A stretch of DNA of 64,000 nucleotides from positions 43,600 through 107,599 of the forward strand of contig NZ_JBPOFB010000010.1 of NCBI RefSeq assembly GCF_051251565.1, read 5' to 3'. Made by a program: the position numbers and the translations under genes. Below, piece after piece: positions 35,695 through 45,594 of the stretch; position 1 is the first letter of the stretch, and every line of letters begins with the position of its first letter. Under the pieces are notes generated by a model that saw only the letters and a program-made list of their open reading frames with translations, was not told where the DNA came from and made no database searches. This DNA is from Marivita sp051251565 (lineage in GTDB: Bacteria > Pseudomonadota > Alphaproteobacteria > Rhodobacterales > Rhodobacteraceae).

Positions 35695-36993
35695 ATGTCG
35701 CGCGCACTTATGCCCAACCTTCTCACCCCACAGGATCTTGAACCCAATTGGGAATGGCGGGAACGCATTCCTGCCTGGGGTCACACCTCGGTCGATTTTG
35801 AACGCCGCGTTGATCACGACCGACTGCGCCGCTACCGGCTGGCCCGCACGCGGCAGGCCTTGCAGGCGTCGAACGCGGGAACGCTGCTTTTGTTCGACGT
35901 GAACAATATCCGTTATGTGTCGTCCACCAAGATCGGCGAATGGGAACGCGACAAGATGTGCCGCTTCTGCCTGCTGACAGGCGATGACAGCCCGTATGTC
36001 TGGGATTTCGGGTCCGCCGCAATGCACCACAAGCGCCATTCCGACTGGCTTGAGCCCGATCACTGTCTGGCGGGTGTTGTCGGCATGCGCGGCACCATCC
36101 CGCCTGAATTCGGCCTGATGCAGAAATATGCCAAGCAGATCGCGGGCCTGATCCGCGATGCGGGCATGGCGGATATGCCGGTCGGTGTGGATTACGCCGA
36201 AACCGCGATGTTCCACGCGCTGCGCGAAGAGGGCATCAATGTCGTGGACGGTCAGCAAATCATGCTGGCCGCACGCGAGATCAAGAATTGGGACGAAATC
36301 CAGCTTTTGACTCAGGCCGCTGCCATGGTCGATGGCGTCTACCACATGATCTACGAAGAGCTTAAACCCGGTGTGCGCGAGAATGACATCGTCGCCCTGT
36401 CGAACAAGATGTTGTACGAGATGGGATCAGACGACGTCGAGGCGATCAACGCCATTTCAGGTGAACGCTGCAACCCGCATCCGCACAACTTTACCGACCG
36501 GTTGATCCGGCCCGGTGATCAGGCGTTCTTTGACATCCTGCAAAGCTATCAGGGCTACCGCACCTGTTACTACCGCACATTCAACGTGGGCCGCGCGACA
36601 CCGTCGCAGACCGATGCCTATACAAAGGCGCGCGAATGGATCGACGCCTCGATTGCCATGATCAAGCCGGGTGTCACCACCGACAAGGTGGCCGAGGTTT
36701 GGCCAACCGCGCAATCGCTTGGGTTCGACAACGAAGATCAGGCATTCGGTCTGCAATTCGGTCACGGTCTGGGCCTTGCCCTGCATGAACGGCCCATCAT
36801 CAGCCGTGCAATCAGCCTTGATCACCCGATGGAGATCAAGACCGGCATGGTCTTTGCGCTCGAAACCTACTGCCCCGCCACCGACGGCTATTCCGCCGCA
36901 CGGATCGAGGAAGAAGTGGTTGTGACAGAAACGGGCTGCGAGGTGATCAGCCTCTTCCCCGCCGAAGAGCTGCCCATCGCCAACCGGTATTGA
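35695..36993 (+). CDS. M24-family (creatinase/prolidase-fold) protein with altered metal site
   Basis: This 432-residue protein has an N-terminal creatinase domain (LLLFDVNNIRYVSS near 65) and a C-terminal pita-bread domain. Expected dinuclear metal ligands are Asp280, a second Asp 11 residues later, His357, Glu390 and Glu405. The second Asp is Cys291 here (GYRTCYYRT), while the others are present (FGHGLG, FALETY, RIEEEV). Creatinase lacks metal use and DddP, a DMSP lyase of this fold in roseobacters, uses iron, so the fold alone does not fix the reaction. It resembles DddP in overall layout but not in the metal-loop sequence. The GGAGGAGC site precedes ATG 35695. Confidence 0.8.
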   Translation: MSRALMPNLLTPQDLEPNWEWRERIPAWGHTSVDFERRVDHDRLRRYRLARTRQALQASNAGTLLLFDVNNIRYVSSTKIGEWERDKMCRFCLLTGDDSPYVWDFGSAAMHHKRHSDWLEPDHCLAGVVGMRGTIPPEFGLMQKYAKQIAGLIRDAGMADMPVGVDYAETAMFHALREEGINVVDGQQIMLAAREIKNWDEIQLLTQAAAMVDGVYHMIYEELKPGVRENDIVALSNKMLYEMGSDDVEAINAISGERCNPHPHNFTDRLIRPGDQAFFDILQSYQGYRTCYYRTFNVGRATPSQTDAYTKAREWIDASIAMIKPGVTTDKVAEVWPTAQSLGFDNEDQAFGLQFGHGLGLALHERPIISRAISLDHPMEIKTGMVFALETYCPATDGYSAARIEEEVVVTETGCEVISLFPAEELPIANRY

Positions 36994-36998
36994 TCATC

Positions 36999-37030
36999 CC
37001 CGCCGGGGATGCCTCCGGCGGGAGTTTTTC
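36999..37030 (+). terminator. Rho-independent terminator between the M24 and E1-alpha genes
   Basis: CCCGCCGG (36999-37006) pairs with CCGGCGGG (37015-37022) around GGATGCCT and is followed by AGTTTTTC. The sequence GCCTCCGGCGGGAGT with T-run and an AAGATGAAG trailer resembles a dispersed element I associate with Rhodobacterales intergenic regions. It starts 5 bases after the M24 stop and would end or attenuate transcription inside the cluster. Confidence 0.7.
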
Positions 37031-37082
37031 GGGCAAGATGAAGCAGGGGCTGCGCGCCCTTGCCCCCTTTGGGAGGGAACCA

Positions 37083-38060
37083 ATGGCCAAGGCCAAGACA
37101 AACACAGAAGACTACCTGCGCATGTACCGCCAGATGATGCGCATCCGCACGTTCGAAGACACCGCGAACCAGCTTTACCTGTCGGCCAAGATGCCCGGCC
37201 TCACCCATATGTATTCCGGAGAAGAGGCCGTGGCTGTGGGCATCTGCGAAGCCCTGACCGATGACGATCGCATCACCTCGACCCACCGGGGTCATGGGCA
37301 TTGCGTCGCCAAAGGCGCTGATTTCAAACAAATGTTCTGCGAATTGCTGGGCAAGGAAGAGGGCTATTGTCGCGGCAAGGGCGGATCAATGCACATCGCC
37401 GATCAAAGCCACGGCAACCTCGGGGCCAACGCCATTGTCGGCGGGTCGATGGGAATTGCCACCGGCTCTGCGCTCCGGGCGAAATTGCAGGGTTCGGACG
37501 ATGTCACTGTTTGTTTCTTCGGTGACGGGGCCACAGCGCAAGGGTTGCTTTACGAGGTCATGAACATGGCCGCACTTTGGAACCTGCCTGTGATCTATGC
37601 TTGCGAAAACAACGGCTATTCCGAATACACCAAGACCGAAGAAATCGCTGCCGGGTCCATTACGGCACGGGCCGAGGCATTTGGCATCGAAGCGTTCCAA
37701 GTGGACGGGCAAGATGTGCTTGCCGTGAATGCGTTGACCCAAAAGCTGGTCGCGCGTTGCCGCAAAGGCGAAGGGCCGTTCTTTGTGGAACTGATGACCT
37801 ATCGCTACCACGGCCACCACGTGGGCGACATCAACCGCGCATACTACCGCTCCAAGGATGAAGAGAAGGACTGGAAGGAAAACCGCGATCCGATCATCCG
37901 TTTCCGGTCCCATCTTGTCAGCGAAGGCATCGCCACCGAGGCCGAGATCGATGCGATGAATGCCGAGATCGAAAACGATGCCGCCGAAGCCGTCGCCTAT
38001 GCCGAGGCTGCAAAATACCCCGATGTGTCCGAAGTGGACATGCATGTTTACGCAGACTGA
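37083..38060 (+). CDS. Thiamine-diphosphate dehydrogenase E1 alpha (acetoin/pyruvate dehydrogenase type)
   Basis: This 325-residue E1 alpha decarboxylates or cleaves the substrate on thiamine diphosphate. The ThDP motif starts at GDG (147-149, in FFGDGATAQGLLYE) and ends at ENN (175-177). HRGHGH near residue 68, RGKGGSMH and YRYHGHHVGD (phosphorylation-loop equivalent) are typical. It forms an alpha2-beta2 heterotetramer with the next gene's product. Sequence style (SGEEAVAVG, LGANAIVGG) fits acetoin dehydrogenase AcoA as well as PdhA. The AGGGAGG site favours ATG 37083 over the frame start at 36990. Confidence 0.9.
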   Translation: MAKAKTNTEDYLRMYRQMMRIRTFEDTANQLYLSAKMPGLTHMYSGEEAVAVGICEALTDDDRITSTHRGHGHCVAKGADFKQMFCELLGKEEGYCRGKGGSMHIADQSHGNLGANAIVGGSMGIATGSALRAKLQGSDDVTVCFFGDGATAQGLLYEVMNMAALWNLPVIYACENNGYSEYTKTEEIAAGSITARAEAFGIEAFQVDGQDVLAVNALTQKLVARCRKGEGPFFVELMTYRYHGHHVGDINRAYYRSKDEEKDWKENRDPIIRFRSHLVSEGIATEAEIDAMNAEIENDAAEAVAYAEAAKYPDVSEVDMHVYAD

Positions 38061-38072
38061 GGAGAGACTGAC

Positions 38073-39068
38073 ATGAGAGAGATCACCCTGTCCCAGGCCG
38101 TGAACGAGGCCATCGCCGAAGAAATGCGCCGCGATCCCACCGTCTTTCTGCTGGGCGAAGACGTGGCCGAGGCTGGAACACCGTTCAAGGTGTTGTCCGG
38201 TCTGGTCGAGGAATTCGGCACCGAGCGCGTCATCGACACCCCCATTGCTGAGCCCGGTTTCATGGGCATCGCCGTCGGTGCTGCCATGACCGGCGCTCGG
38301 CCTATCGTCGATCTGATGTTTGGCGACTTCATCTTCCTGATCATGGACCAGCTCTGCAATCAGGCGGCCAAGATCCATTACATGTCTGGCGGTAAGTTGA
38401 ACGTACCCCTGGTGCTGCGCACCAATATGGGTGCGACCCGCAGATCTGCCGCGCAGCACAGCCAATCTTTGCAAGCGCTTGTGGCACATATTCCGGGGCT
38501 TAAGGTTGCAATGCCCTCCTCTGCCTACGAGGCGAAGGGTTTGATTAAGACCGCGATCCGCGACAACAACCCGGTTGTGATCTTCGAAGACAAGCTGATG
38601 TATCAGGACAAGGCCCCCGTGCCGGAAGAGGAATACCTGATCCCCTTCGGCGAGGCGCATGTGAAGCGCGAAGGCAGCGACATCACCCTGATTGCCACGT
38701 CCTCAATGGTGCAGGTGGCTGAAAAAGCCGCAGACATCTTGTCTAAGGAAGGGATCGAAGCCGAGGTCATCGACCCGCGCACCATCGTGCCGCTGGACGA
38801 GGCCACCCTGATCCAGAGCGTCAAGAAAACCAGCCGCGCCATCGTGATTGACGAGGGCCACCAAAGCTATGGTATCACGTCGGAAATCGCGTCACGCCTG
38901 AACGAAAAGGCGTTCTACCACCTCGACACGCCCGTGGTGCGTATGGGCGCGATGGATGTCCCAATCCCGTTCAGCCCCGCGCTTGAAGATATCACCGTCC
39001 CAACGCCAGAGCGCGTGGTCGACATGGCGCGCAAGCTTTGTTCGGGGGAGATGATCCATGCCGCATGA
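38073..39068 (+). CDS. Thiamine-diphosphate dehydrogenase E1 beta
   Basis: This 331-residue transketolase-like E1 beta starts REITLSQAVNEAIAEEMRRD, with GEDVAEAGTPFKV, RVIDTPIAEPGFMGIAVG, the GGK-x-N-V-P-x-V-L-R segment and the C-terminal domain with VIDPRTIVPLD. It pairs with E1 alpha, 12 bases upstream. Its 3' end overlaps the lipoyl protein by 11 bases. A dedicated E3 (lipoamide dehydrogenase) is missing, so one from another complex must serve. Confidence 0.92.
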   Translation: MREITLSQAVNEAIAEEMRRDPTVFLLGEDVAEAGTPFKVLSGLVEEFGTERVIDTPIAEPGFMGIAVGAAMTGARPIVDLMFGDFIFLIMDQLCNQAAKIHYMSGGKLNVPLVLRTNMGATRRSAAQHSQSLQALVAHIPGLKVAMPSSAYEAKGLIKTAIRDNNPVVIFEDKLMYQDKAPVPEEEYLIPFGEAHVKREGSDITLIATSSMVQVAEKAADILSKEGIEAEVIDPRTIVPLDEATLIQSVKKTSRAIVIDEGHQSYGITSEIASRLNEKAFYHLDTPVVRMGAMDVPIPFSPALEDITVPTPERVVDMARKLCSGEMIHAA

Positions 39069-40347
39069 TGTGACAATGCCACAGCTTGGCATGACACAGG
39101 ACGCGGGCAAAATCGTGTCATGGCTCAAGGCCCCCGGCGATGCGGTGACCAAGGGTGACGCCCTGTTCGAGGTCGAAACCGACAAAGCCACGATGGAGGT
39201 TGAGGCGCAAGCCAGCGGTTTTCTCACCAGCGTGTCGGCGTCCGAGGGCGAAGACATTGCAGTCGGTGCCGTGATCGCTCGCATCTCGGACAGCGCCGAC
39301 GACGATGGCCCTGCCGCGGCTGCACCCGCTCCAACCGCGTCGGACGACCTGGCCGATGCCTTGCCCGACGGCACGTCGGTGACCATGCCACAGCTTGGCA
39401 TGGCGCAGGATAGTGGTCTTCTGGTCAGTTGGCACAAATCGCCCGGTGACGCGGTCAAGGCTGACGACGTGCTGTTCGAGGTGGAAACCGACAAAAGCAC
39501 GATGGAGGTCGAAGCTGGAACTGATGGCTATCTGGCTGCGACCTTGGCCGAGGCTGGGGACAGCGTGCCTGTCGGCCAAACCGTGGCGATCATCAGCACA
39601 ACCAAGCCTGCCGCCCGTGTCACGCGGTCAGTGGCAGACGGGGCGGTTGCACCCAAACCTGTGGCCACGCCAAAGCCAACACGGGAACCAACCTTACCCA
39701 AAGCTGCTCAAGCCGCACCACCGATGCAAAAGACCCATGGGCGCATTCTTGCGTCCCCCAAAACCCGCAGACTGGCAATGGAACAAGGCCTCGACTTGTC
39801 CCGCCTTGTTAAGGCCGGTCACCCGCAACCGTTCCATGTGCGCGATTTGGAGCTGCTCAAGGCCCTGCCGCAACAGTCCGTGCAAACACCTGCAACAGGC
39901 GCCGCCGCCGCACGCCACCTTGTGGCAAAAGTCTCGGGCGATGCACTTCCCGGTTTCACCAAATGGGCGGCCGAGGCGCACGGCCTTACAGATACCGATG
40001 CGATCCTTGCGGGGCTGGCAGGCGCTGCCCTGCCCAAAGCAGGCGCAGTTGCGGTCGAACGGTTTGGGGCCTCGACGACCTATGCGATGCCCGCATCCCG
40101 ACTACTTTCGAAGATTGCAGAAACCGACGCAGCACCTGATCTGATCCTGCGCGACCTGCGCAACACCACGATCCGCAGCGCGGATATGGGGGCGGAAACC
40201 GCGCCAGTCCTCACGATCACCACGCGACGCAAAGGGGTGCGCGTCACGCTCGACTGCGCCGCCAACCAGTTGGACGCACAAACCGCAATCCAGCTTTTGA
40301 CCAATTTCGCAGGCCGGTTGGACCAACCGCTTCGCCACCTGCTTTGA
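39058..40347 (+). CDS. Double-lipoyl carrier protein with E3-binding domain and degenerate E2 core
   Basis: This 429-residue protein has two lipoyl domains (about 1-78 and 106-182) with the lipoylated Lys43 and Lys146 in ETDKATME and ETDKSTME. A Pro/Ala linker follows, then a peripheral-subunit binding domain at about 228-267 (ILASPKTRRLAMEQGLDL). The last 160 residues have the size and spacing of a shrunken acyltransferase core, but the catalytic DHR-x-x-x-G motif is absent (LDCAANQLDAQ instead). It probably carries acyl groups to the separate acyltransferase encoded at 41800. Annotation as a full E2 would be wrong. Confidence 0.85.
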   Translation: MPHDVTMPQLGMTQDAGKIVSWLKAPGDAVTKGDALFEVETDKATMEVEAQASGFLTSVSASEGEDIAVGAVIARISDSADDDGPAAAAPAPTASDDLADALPDGTSVTMPQLGMAQDSGLLVSWHKSPGDAVKADDVLFEVETDKSTMEVEAGTDGYLAATLAEAGDSVPVGQTVAIISTTKPAARVTRSVADGAVAPKPVATPKPTREPTLPKAAQAAPPMQKTHGRILASPKTRRLAMEQGLDLSRLVKAGHPQPFHVRDLELLKALPQQSVQTPATGAAAARHLVAKVSGDALPGFTKWAAEAHGLTDTDAILAGLAGAALPKAGAVAVERFGASTTYAMPASRLLSKIAETDAAPDLILRDLRNTTIRSADMGAETAPVLTITTRRKGVRVTLDCAANQLDAQTAIQLLTNFAGRLDQPLRHLL

Positions 40348-40364
40348 CTTACCGGGGGACCGAC

Positions 40365-41789
<1,425 letters not shown>

Positions 41790-41799
41790 AGGAGCAGAC

Positions 41800-42681
41800 A
41801 TGGCACACGTCACCGCAAGCCCCGCCACCCGCCGCTTGGCCCGTGAAAAGGGGGTCGAGATCGAAACCCTCGCCAAAAAACTTGGCCGTCAAACCATCGG
41901 CCCAGAGGATTTGAACGATAGCGCCGCCCCCCCGCCAACCGCTGCGGGCGACACGTCCTACTGGGATGTGGATCACAGCCAATATGGCCTCGTGACACCG
42001 GAGCCGATGAGCCGCTTTGCCAAGATCGCCGCGCGCAATCTTGCGGCAGCGCAATCGCTGATCCCGGCAGTGACCCATCACGACCGCGCCGATGTCAACC
42101 GCATCGAGGCGTTCCGTCACAGCCTGACGTCCGAAGCACAGGCGCGGGGCGTCAAGCTCACCGCGCTGGCGTTTCACGTCACCGCCCTCGCCCGCTGCCT
42201 GCACGCATTCCCGCGCTTCAACGCGTCTCTGTCGGCGGATGGCGACACGCTATACCTTAAAAACTATGTCCATATCGGCATCGCAGTTGATACCGCGCAC
42301 GGCCTGATGGTGCCGGTGCTTCGTGATGCGGATCGCAAGGGCCTTTGGCAGATCGGGGCTGAGATTGCGGACCTGGCGTCCCGTGCACAAGCGCGCAAGG
42401 TGGGACCGGATGAAATGGGCGGTGCATCGATGACGATTACCAATCTGGGCGGCATAGGCGGCACGGCCTTTACGCCCATCGTCAACCCGCCCGAGGTGGC
42501 AATCCTTGGCATAACCCGCACCGAAACCGTCACCGTCTGGGACGGCGACACACCGCGCCCCGCCCCAATGGTGCCGCTTGATCTGTCCTACGATCACCGT
42601 GTGATCAACGGGGCTGATGCCGCACGGTTCCTGTCGCACTATGCTGCGCTGATCGCTGATCCACGCAACATGCTGGTCTAG
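41800..42681 (+). CDS. Lipoyl-less 2-oxo acid dehydrogenase acyltransferase (E2 core)
   Basis: This 293-residue protein starts with a peripheral-subunit binding domain (ASPATRRLAREKGVEIETLA, residues 5-24) and continues into a full acyltransferase core ending in LSYDHRVINGADAARFL, with catalytic His and Asn. There is no lipoyl domain. It therefore needs the double-lipoyl protein encoded at 39058 to deliver acyl groups, forming an E2 split over two chains. An AAAGGAG site lies six bases before ATG 41800. It is the last gene of the catabolic run and converges on pcaB across 40 bases. Confidence 0.9.
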   Translation: MAHVTASPATRRLAREKGVEIETLAKKLGRQTIGPEDLNDSAAPPPTAAGDTSYWDVDHSQYGLVTPEPMSRFAKIAARNLAAAQSLIPAVTHHDRADVNRIEAFRHSLTSEAQARGVKLTALAFHVTALARCLHAFPRFNASLSADGDTLYLKNYVHIGIAVDTAHGLMVPVLRDADRKGLWQIGAEIADLASRAQARKVGPDEMGGASMTITNLGGIGGTAFTPIVNPPEVAILGITRTETVTVWDGDTPRPAPMVPLDLSYDHRVINGADAARFLSHYAALIADPRNMLV

Positions 42682-42721
42682 TACGCCACCCCGTGTTGGG
42701 CGTGTCGGTTGCAGTCTGCGC

Positions 42722-43786
42722 CTATGCGCCGCCTCTGGGTGCGCCGATGTGCTCAACTGCATCAACCAATGCCAGCGCCGCGGTCAATGACCGGCCTGTT
42801 GCCTGAGCCATCTGTGGCAACAGCATCCATTCCAGTGACCATGCCGCGCCAGAACGTTCCTGTTCATGCACCACCGCATGATGCATCCCCGAGACCTGAA
42901 CCGCGTTGAACCGCGCGAGCGTGACCAACAGTTCGGCATGCACCGGGTTCTGTTTGTGCGGCATGGCCGATGACGCACCGCCCCCCGCAAGCGTGATGTC
43001 GTCAATACCCTGCTGCGCCATGAGGCACATATCTTGGCCCATCTTGCCCAGTGTTCCGGTGATCAGCGACAAAACCGACGCCGCCTCGGCAAGACCGTCG
43101 CGCATCGCGTGCCAACTTTTTTCGGTGGGGTTAAGCCCCAAGTCCTGAGCCATTGCCGCGCAGAACGCCGAAGCCCCCGCGCCCAATGCGGCGCGATCCC
43201 CGGCTGCCCCGCCGATTTGAACACAAGCCACACGTGGGCGCAGCTGCGCCACCCGTTCCCGATGCGCAAAGAGCGGCAGCAACCATGTCTGTATCCGGTC
43301 TGCCACGGTGATCGGCAAAGCCGCCTGCATCCGGGTCCGGCCCATCAACGACATTGCCCCAAACCGCGCTTCAAGTGCTTCAAGAGCCAAGGTCAGACGC
43401 TCAAGCCGCTGATCGATCAGATCAAGACTGCGGATTAAAGACAGAACCGTGGCCGTGTCGATCACATCCTGCGACGTCGCCCCTGTGTGCAGCGCTATCG
43501 ACCCTGTCCGTTCTGTCAACAGCCGCACCAAGGCAGGCACACAGACCCCGTCCCGCGCCGTACCATCGCGCAGGGCATCCGGGCTCAGATCTGCCCCTTC
43601 AATCGCCTGTGCCGCTGTCACGCCCTCCTCTTTGGTCCACAATGCTGCCAAGTGCCCGTGCCGCGACCACGCCGCCTCGAACGCGATCATATGGGCAAGC
43701 TGCGCATCGGCAGACCACAGCGCAGCGACCTCATCGTCCGCGAAAAGGCCCGACAGCCACGGGTGATCGAAGACACCCGCCATCAC
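42722..43786 (-). CDS. pcaB: 3-carboxy-cis,cis-muconate cycloisomerase
   Basis: PcaB turns 3-carboxymuconate into gamma-carboxymuconolactone in the protocatechuate branch. The 354-residue protein of the fumarase/aspartase family has LHTGATSQDVIDTA, MGRTRMQAALPITV and the signature GGGASSAMPHKQNPVHAE. It is the last gene of pcaCHGB; its start overlaps the pcaG stop by four bases. It is shorter than long PcaB proteins with ~450 residues, as usual in alphaproteobacteria. Confidence 0.93.
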   Translation of the reverse strand: MMAGVFDHPWLSGLFADDEVAALWSADAQLAHMIAFEAAWSRHGHLAALWTKEEGVTAAQAIEGADLSPDALRDGTARDGVCVPALVRLLTERTGSIALHTGATSQDVIDTATVLSLIRSLDLIDQRLERLTLALEALEARFGAMSLMGRTRMQAALPITVADRIQTWLLPLFAHRERVAQLRPRVACVQIGGAAGDRAALGAGASAFCAAMAQDLGLNPTEKSWHAMRDGLAEAASVLSLITGTLGKMGQDMCLMAQQGIDDITLAGGGASSAMPHKQNPVHAELLVTLARFNAVQVSGMHHAVVHEQERSGAAWSLEWMLLPQMAQATGRSLTAALALVDAVEHIGAPRGGA

Positions 43787-44382
43787 AGATCCAGAAAGAC
43801 AGTTTCGCCCGCGCCCTGAAGGCGGATGTCAAAGCGGTACTTTCCGTCACCTACCGTTTTGGCGATCAAGGTATCGACGCGCGGGCGCTGTTCGATCCGG
43901 GCCAAAAGCGGATCACTGCTGTTGTCTTCGTCGTCGAAATAGATGCGCGTGTTGAGACCGATATTAATCCCCCGTGCCACGATCCAGACCGAGATATGTG
44001 GCGCAAAGACCTGCCCATTGCGCCCAGTGACCGCACCGGGCTTGATCGTGCGGAGGGTGAATTCGGCACTGTCCGTATGAAGGGCGAAGCGGCAAAATCC
44101 GCTGACCTTGGGGTCTGCGCCGTCCTGACCTGGATAGACCCCCGCAGCATCGGCCTGCCAACTTTCGAACATCGCATCGCGCATTGGCCAGCCGGTGCCA
44201 TCATAGATCGATCCGACGATTGTGATGACCTCGCCCTTGGCACCGTCGTCAAACGGGCTGCGGCCAATGTCCTCGGAATAGATCCCTTCGATCCCGGCAA
44301 AGGCTGGGATGCAGCCGATATGCACATAGGGCCCGGCGGTCTGGCTTGGCGTTTCCACCAGAGTGTCAAGCGGTTGCACCAT
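43783..44382 (-). CDS. pcaG: Protocatechuate 3,4-dioxygenase alpha subunit
   Basis: This 199-residue subunit shows ETPSQTAGPYVHIG at the N-terminus, YDGTGWPMRDAMFESWQAD and FAPHISVWIVARGINIGL at the C-terminal half, the pattern of PcaG. It pairs with PcaH to form the ring-cleaving enzyme that opens protocatechuate between its hydroxyls. It starts three bases after the pcaH stop. Confidence 0.94.
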   Translation of the reverse strand: MVQPLDTLVETPSQTAGPYVHIGCIPAFAGIEGIYSEDIGRSPFDDGAKGEVITIVGSIYDGTGWPMRDAMFESWQADAAGVYPGQDGADPKVSGFCRFALHTDSAEFTLRTIKPGAVTGRNGQVFAPHISVWIVARGINIGLNTRIYFDDEDNSSDPLLARIEQRPRVDTLIAKTVGDGKYRFDIRLQGAGETVFLDL

Positions 44383-44385
44383 GCA

Positions 44386-45114
44386 TCACATCCCTTCGGG
44401 TTTGTTCTCGAACATCGTCTGACGGCGCCCGCGCAAAACGATGTCGAACTTGTAGGCAAGGTAATCCATGCCCCGCGCATTCTGCATGTCCAGCGGCGCG
44501 ACGAGGCGGTCAAGCTGACTGCGGTCGCGCACGGTGGCGGCAATCGGGCACAGGTCAATCAACGGATCACCCTGAAAATACATCTGGCTGATCAGACGTT
44601 GCCCAAAGGCATGGCCGAAAATCGAAAAATGAATATGCATTGGCCGCCAATCATTGGCCCGGTTCGGCCAGGGGTAGGCACCGGGGCGAATGGTCATGAA
44701 CTCGTAAAATCCGTTGGCATCCGTGATTGTGCGCCCGCAGCCGCCGAAATTGGGATCAAGCGGCGCGAAATATGTGTCTTTGACATGGCGGTAACGCCCA
44801 CCAGCATTGGCCTGCCAAATCTCGACCAACGTCTGCGGCACCGGGCGACCCGTCTCGTCCAGAACGCGACCGTGCACGCGGATGCGTTCCCCGATGGCCA
44901 GCGCTTTGCCCTGCGTATAGTTGCGAATGAGGTCGTTATCGAGCGCGCCCAAAAGGCTGTGCCCAAAGCGTGGCCCGGTTTCTTCGCTAGGGGTCGACTC
45001 CATCGACAAAAGCGGCAGCGCCGGGGACCGCGTGATCGAGGTTTTGTAGTCCGGGTGATACGGGTCTGGATGCATCTCTCGGCGGCGCGGCATCAGGGCT
45101 GCGGTGTCAGTCAT
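44386..45114 (-). CDS. pcaH: Protocatechuate 3,4-dioxygenase beta subunit
   Basis: This 242-residue subunit carries the ferric iron. Its ligands are visible as Tyr in GGRYRHVKDTYF, Tyr in RPGAYPWPNR, and two His in RPMHIHFSIFG. The start ATG 45114 overlaps the pcaC end by eight bases and gives the usual PcaH length; the open frame continues 28 codons upstream without similarity. Confidence 0.95.
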   Translation of the reverse strand: MTDTAALMPRRREMHPDPYHPDYKTSITRSPALPLLSMESTPSEETGPRFGHSLLGALDNDLIRNYTQGKALAIGERIRVHGRVLDETGRPVPQTLVEIWQANAGGRYRHVKDTYFAPLDPNFGGCGRTITDANGFYEFMTIRPGAYPWPNRANDWRPMHIHFSIFGHAFGQRLISQMYFQGDPLIDLCPIAATVRDRSQLDRLVAPLDMQNARGMDYLAYKFDIVLRGRRQTMFENKPEGM

Positions 45115-45490
45115 CCGAGTTCTCCATCTCCGCATAGGTCTGTTTGGCCAGCTTGATCGCGTGGTTCGCGCAGGGCACGCCAGCATAGATCGCCACATGC
45201 TGGAACGCTTCCATCACGTCTTGCTTGCTGGCCCCGGTGCGAGCCGTGGCGCGAATATGCATCGGTATTTCGTCAAAATTGCCCGTCGCCGCCAAAAGTG
45301 CCAGTGTCAGCATCGACCGTTCCCGACGGCTGATCGCGTCCGAGGACCAGACTGTCCCCCACGCGCCTTCGGTGATAAGGGTTTGGAACGGCTCGTCAAA
45401 CGCAGTCTTGGCCGCCTCGGCCCGGTCCACATGGGAGTCGCCCAGAACCTCGCGCCGGGTCTTTACCCCCTTGGTGATACGGTCAGACAT
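45107..45490 (-). CDS. pcaC: 4-carboxymuconolactone decarboxylase
   Basis: This 127-residue CMD protein converts gamma-carboxymuconolactone to beta-ketoadipate enol-lactone. Visible are ITEGAWGTVWS, the His-containing IPMHIRATARTGAS and the Cys in GVPCANHAI. ATG 45490 has GAGGGGGAA in front. The pcaD hydrolase that follows this step is usually encoded nearby in roseobacters, but is absent from this window. Confidence 0.95.
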   Translation of the reverse strand: MSDRITKGVKTRREVLGDSHVDRAEAAKTAFDEPFQTLITEGAWGTVWSSDAISRRERSMLTLALLAATGNFDEIPMHIRATARTGASKQDVMEAFQHVAIYAGVPCANHAIKLAKQTYAEMENSDD

Positions 45491-45529
45491 TGTGTTCCCC
45501 CTCTTGGCCTTGTTTCGCATGTCTGATCC

Positions 45530-45558
45530 GTGCTGCAAATTGTAAACTTGCGCAGCAC
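45530..45558. promoter_or_regulatory. Inverted repeat between pobA and pcaC
   Basis: GTGCTGC (45530-45536) and GCAGCAC (45552-45558) are perfect reverse complements across 15 bases, with inner CAA/TTG also pairing. It lies 40 bases ahead of the pcaC start in the 104-base pobA-pcaC gap, where an operator or an RNA hairpin could separate pobA from pcaCHGB expression. Confidence 0.4.
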
Positions 45559-45594
45559 TCTTGCCGAGGCGCTACGGCCCACAGTCCCAGACAC

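Noticed and set aside
35695..36993. Naming the M24 protein DddP (DMSP lyase).
   Set aside because: The metal loop differs (Cys for Asp, and missing the DddP D-x-D), and the context is a sugar or ketone catabolic cluster.
37083..39068. Naming E1 alpha/beta as the housekeeping pyruvate dehydrogenase.
   Set aside because: The split E2, lack of E3, and linkage to an importer and SDRs point to a specialised complex.
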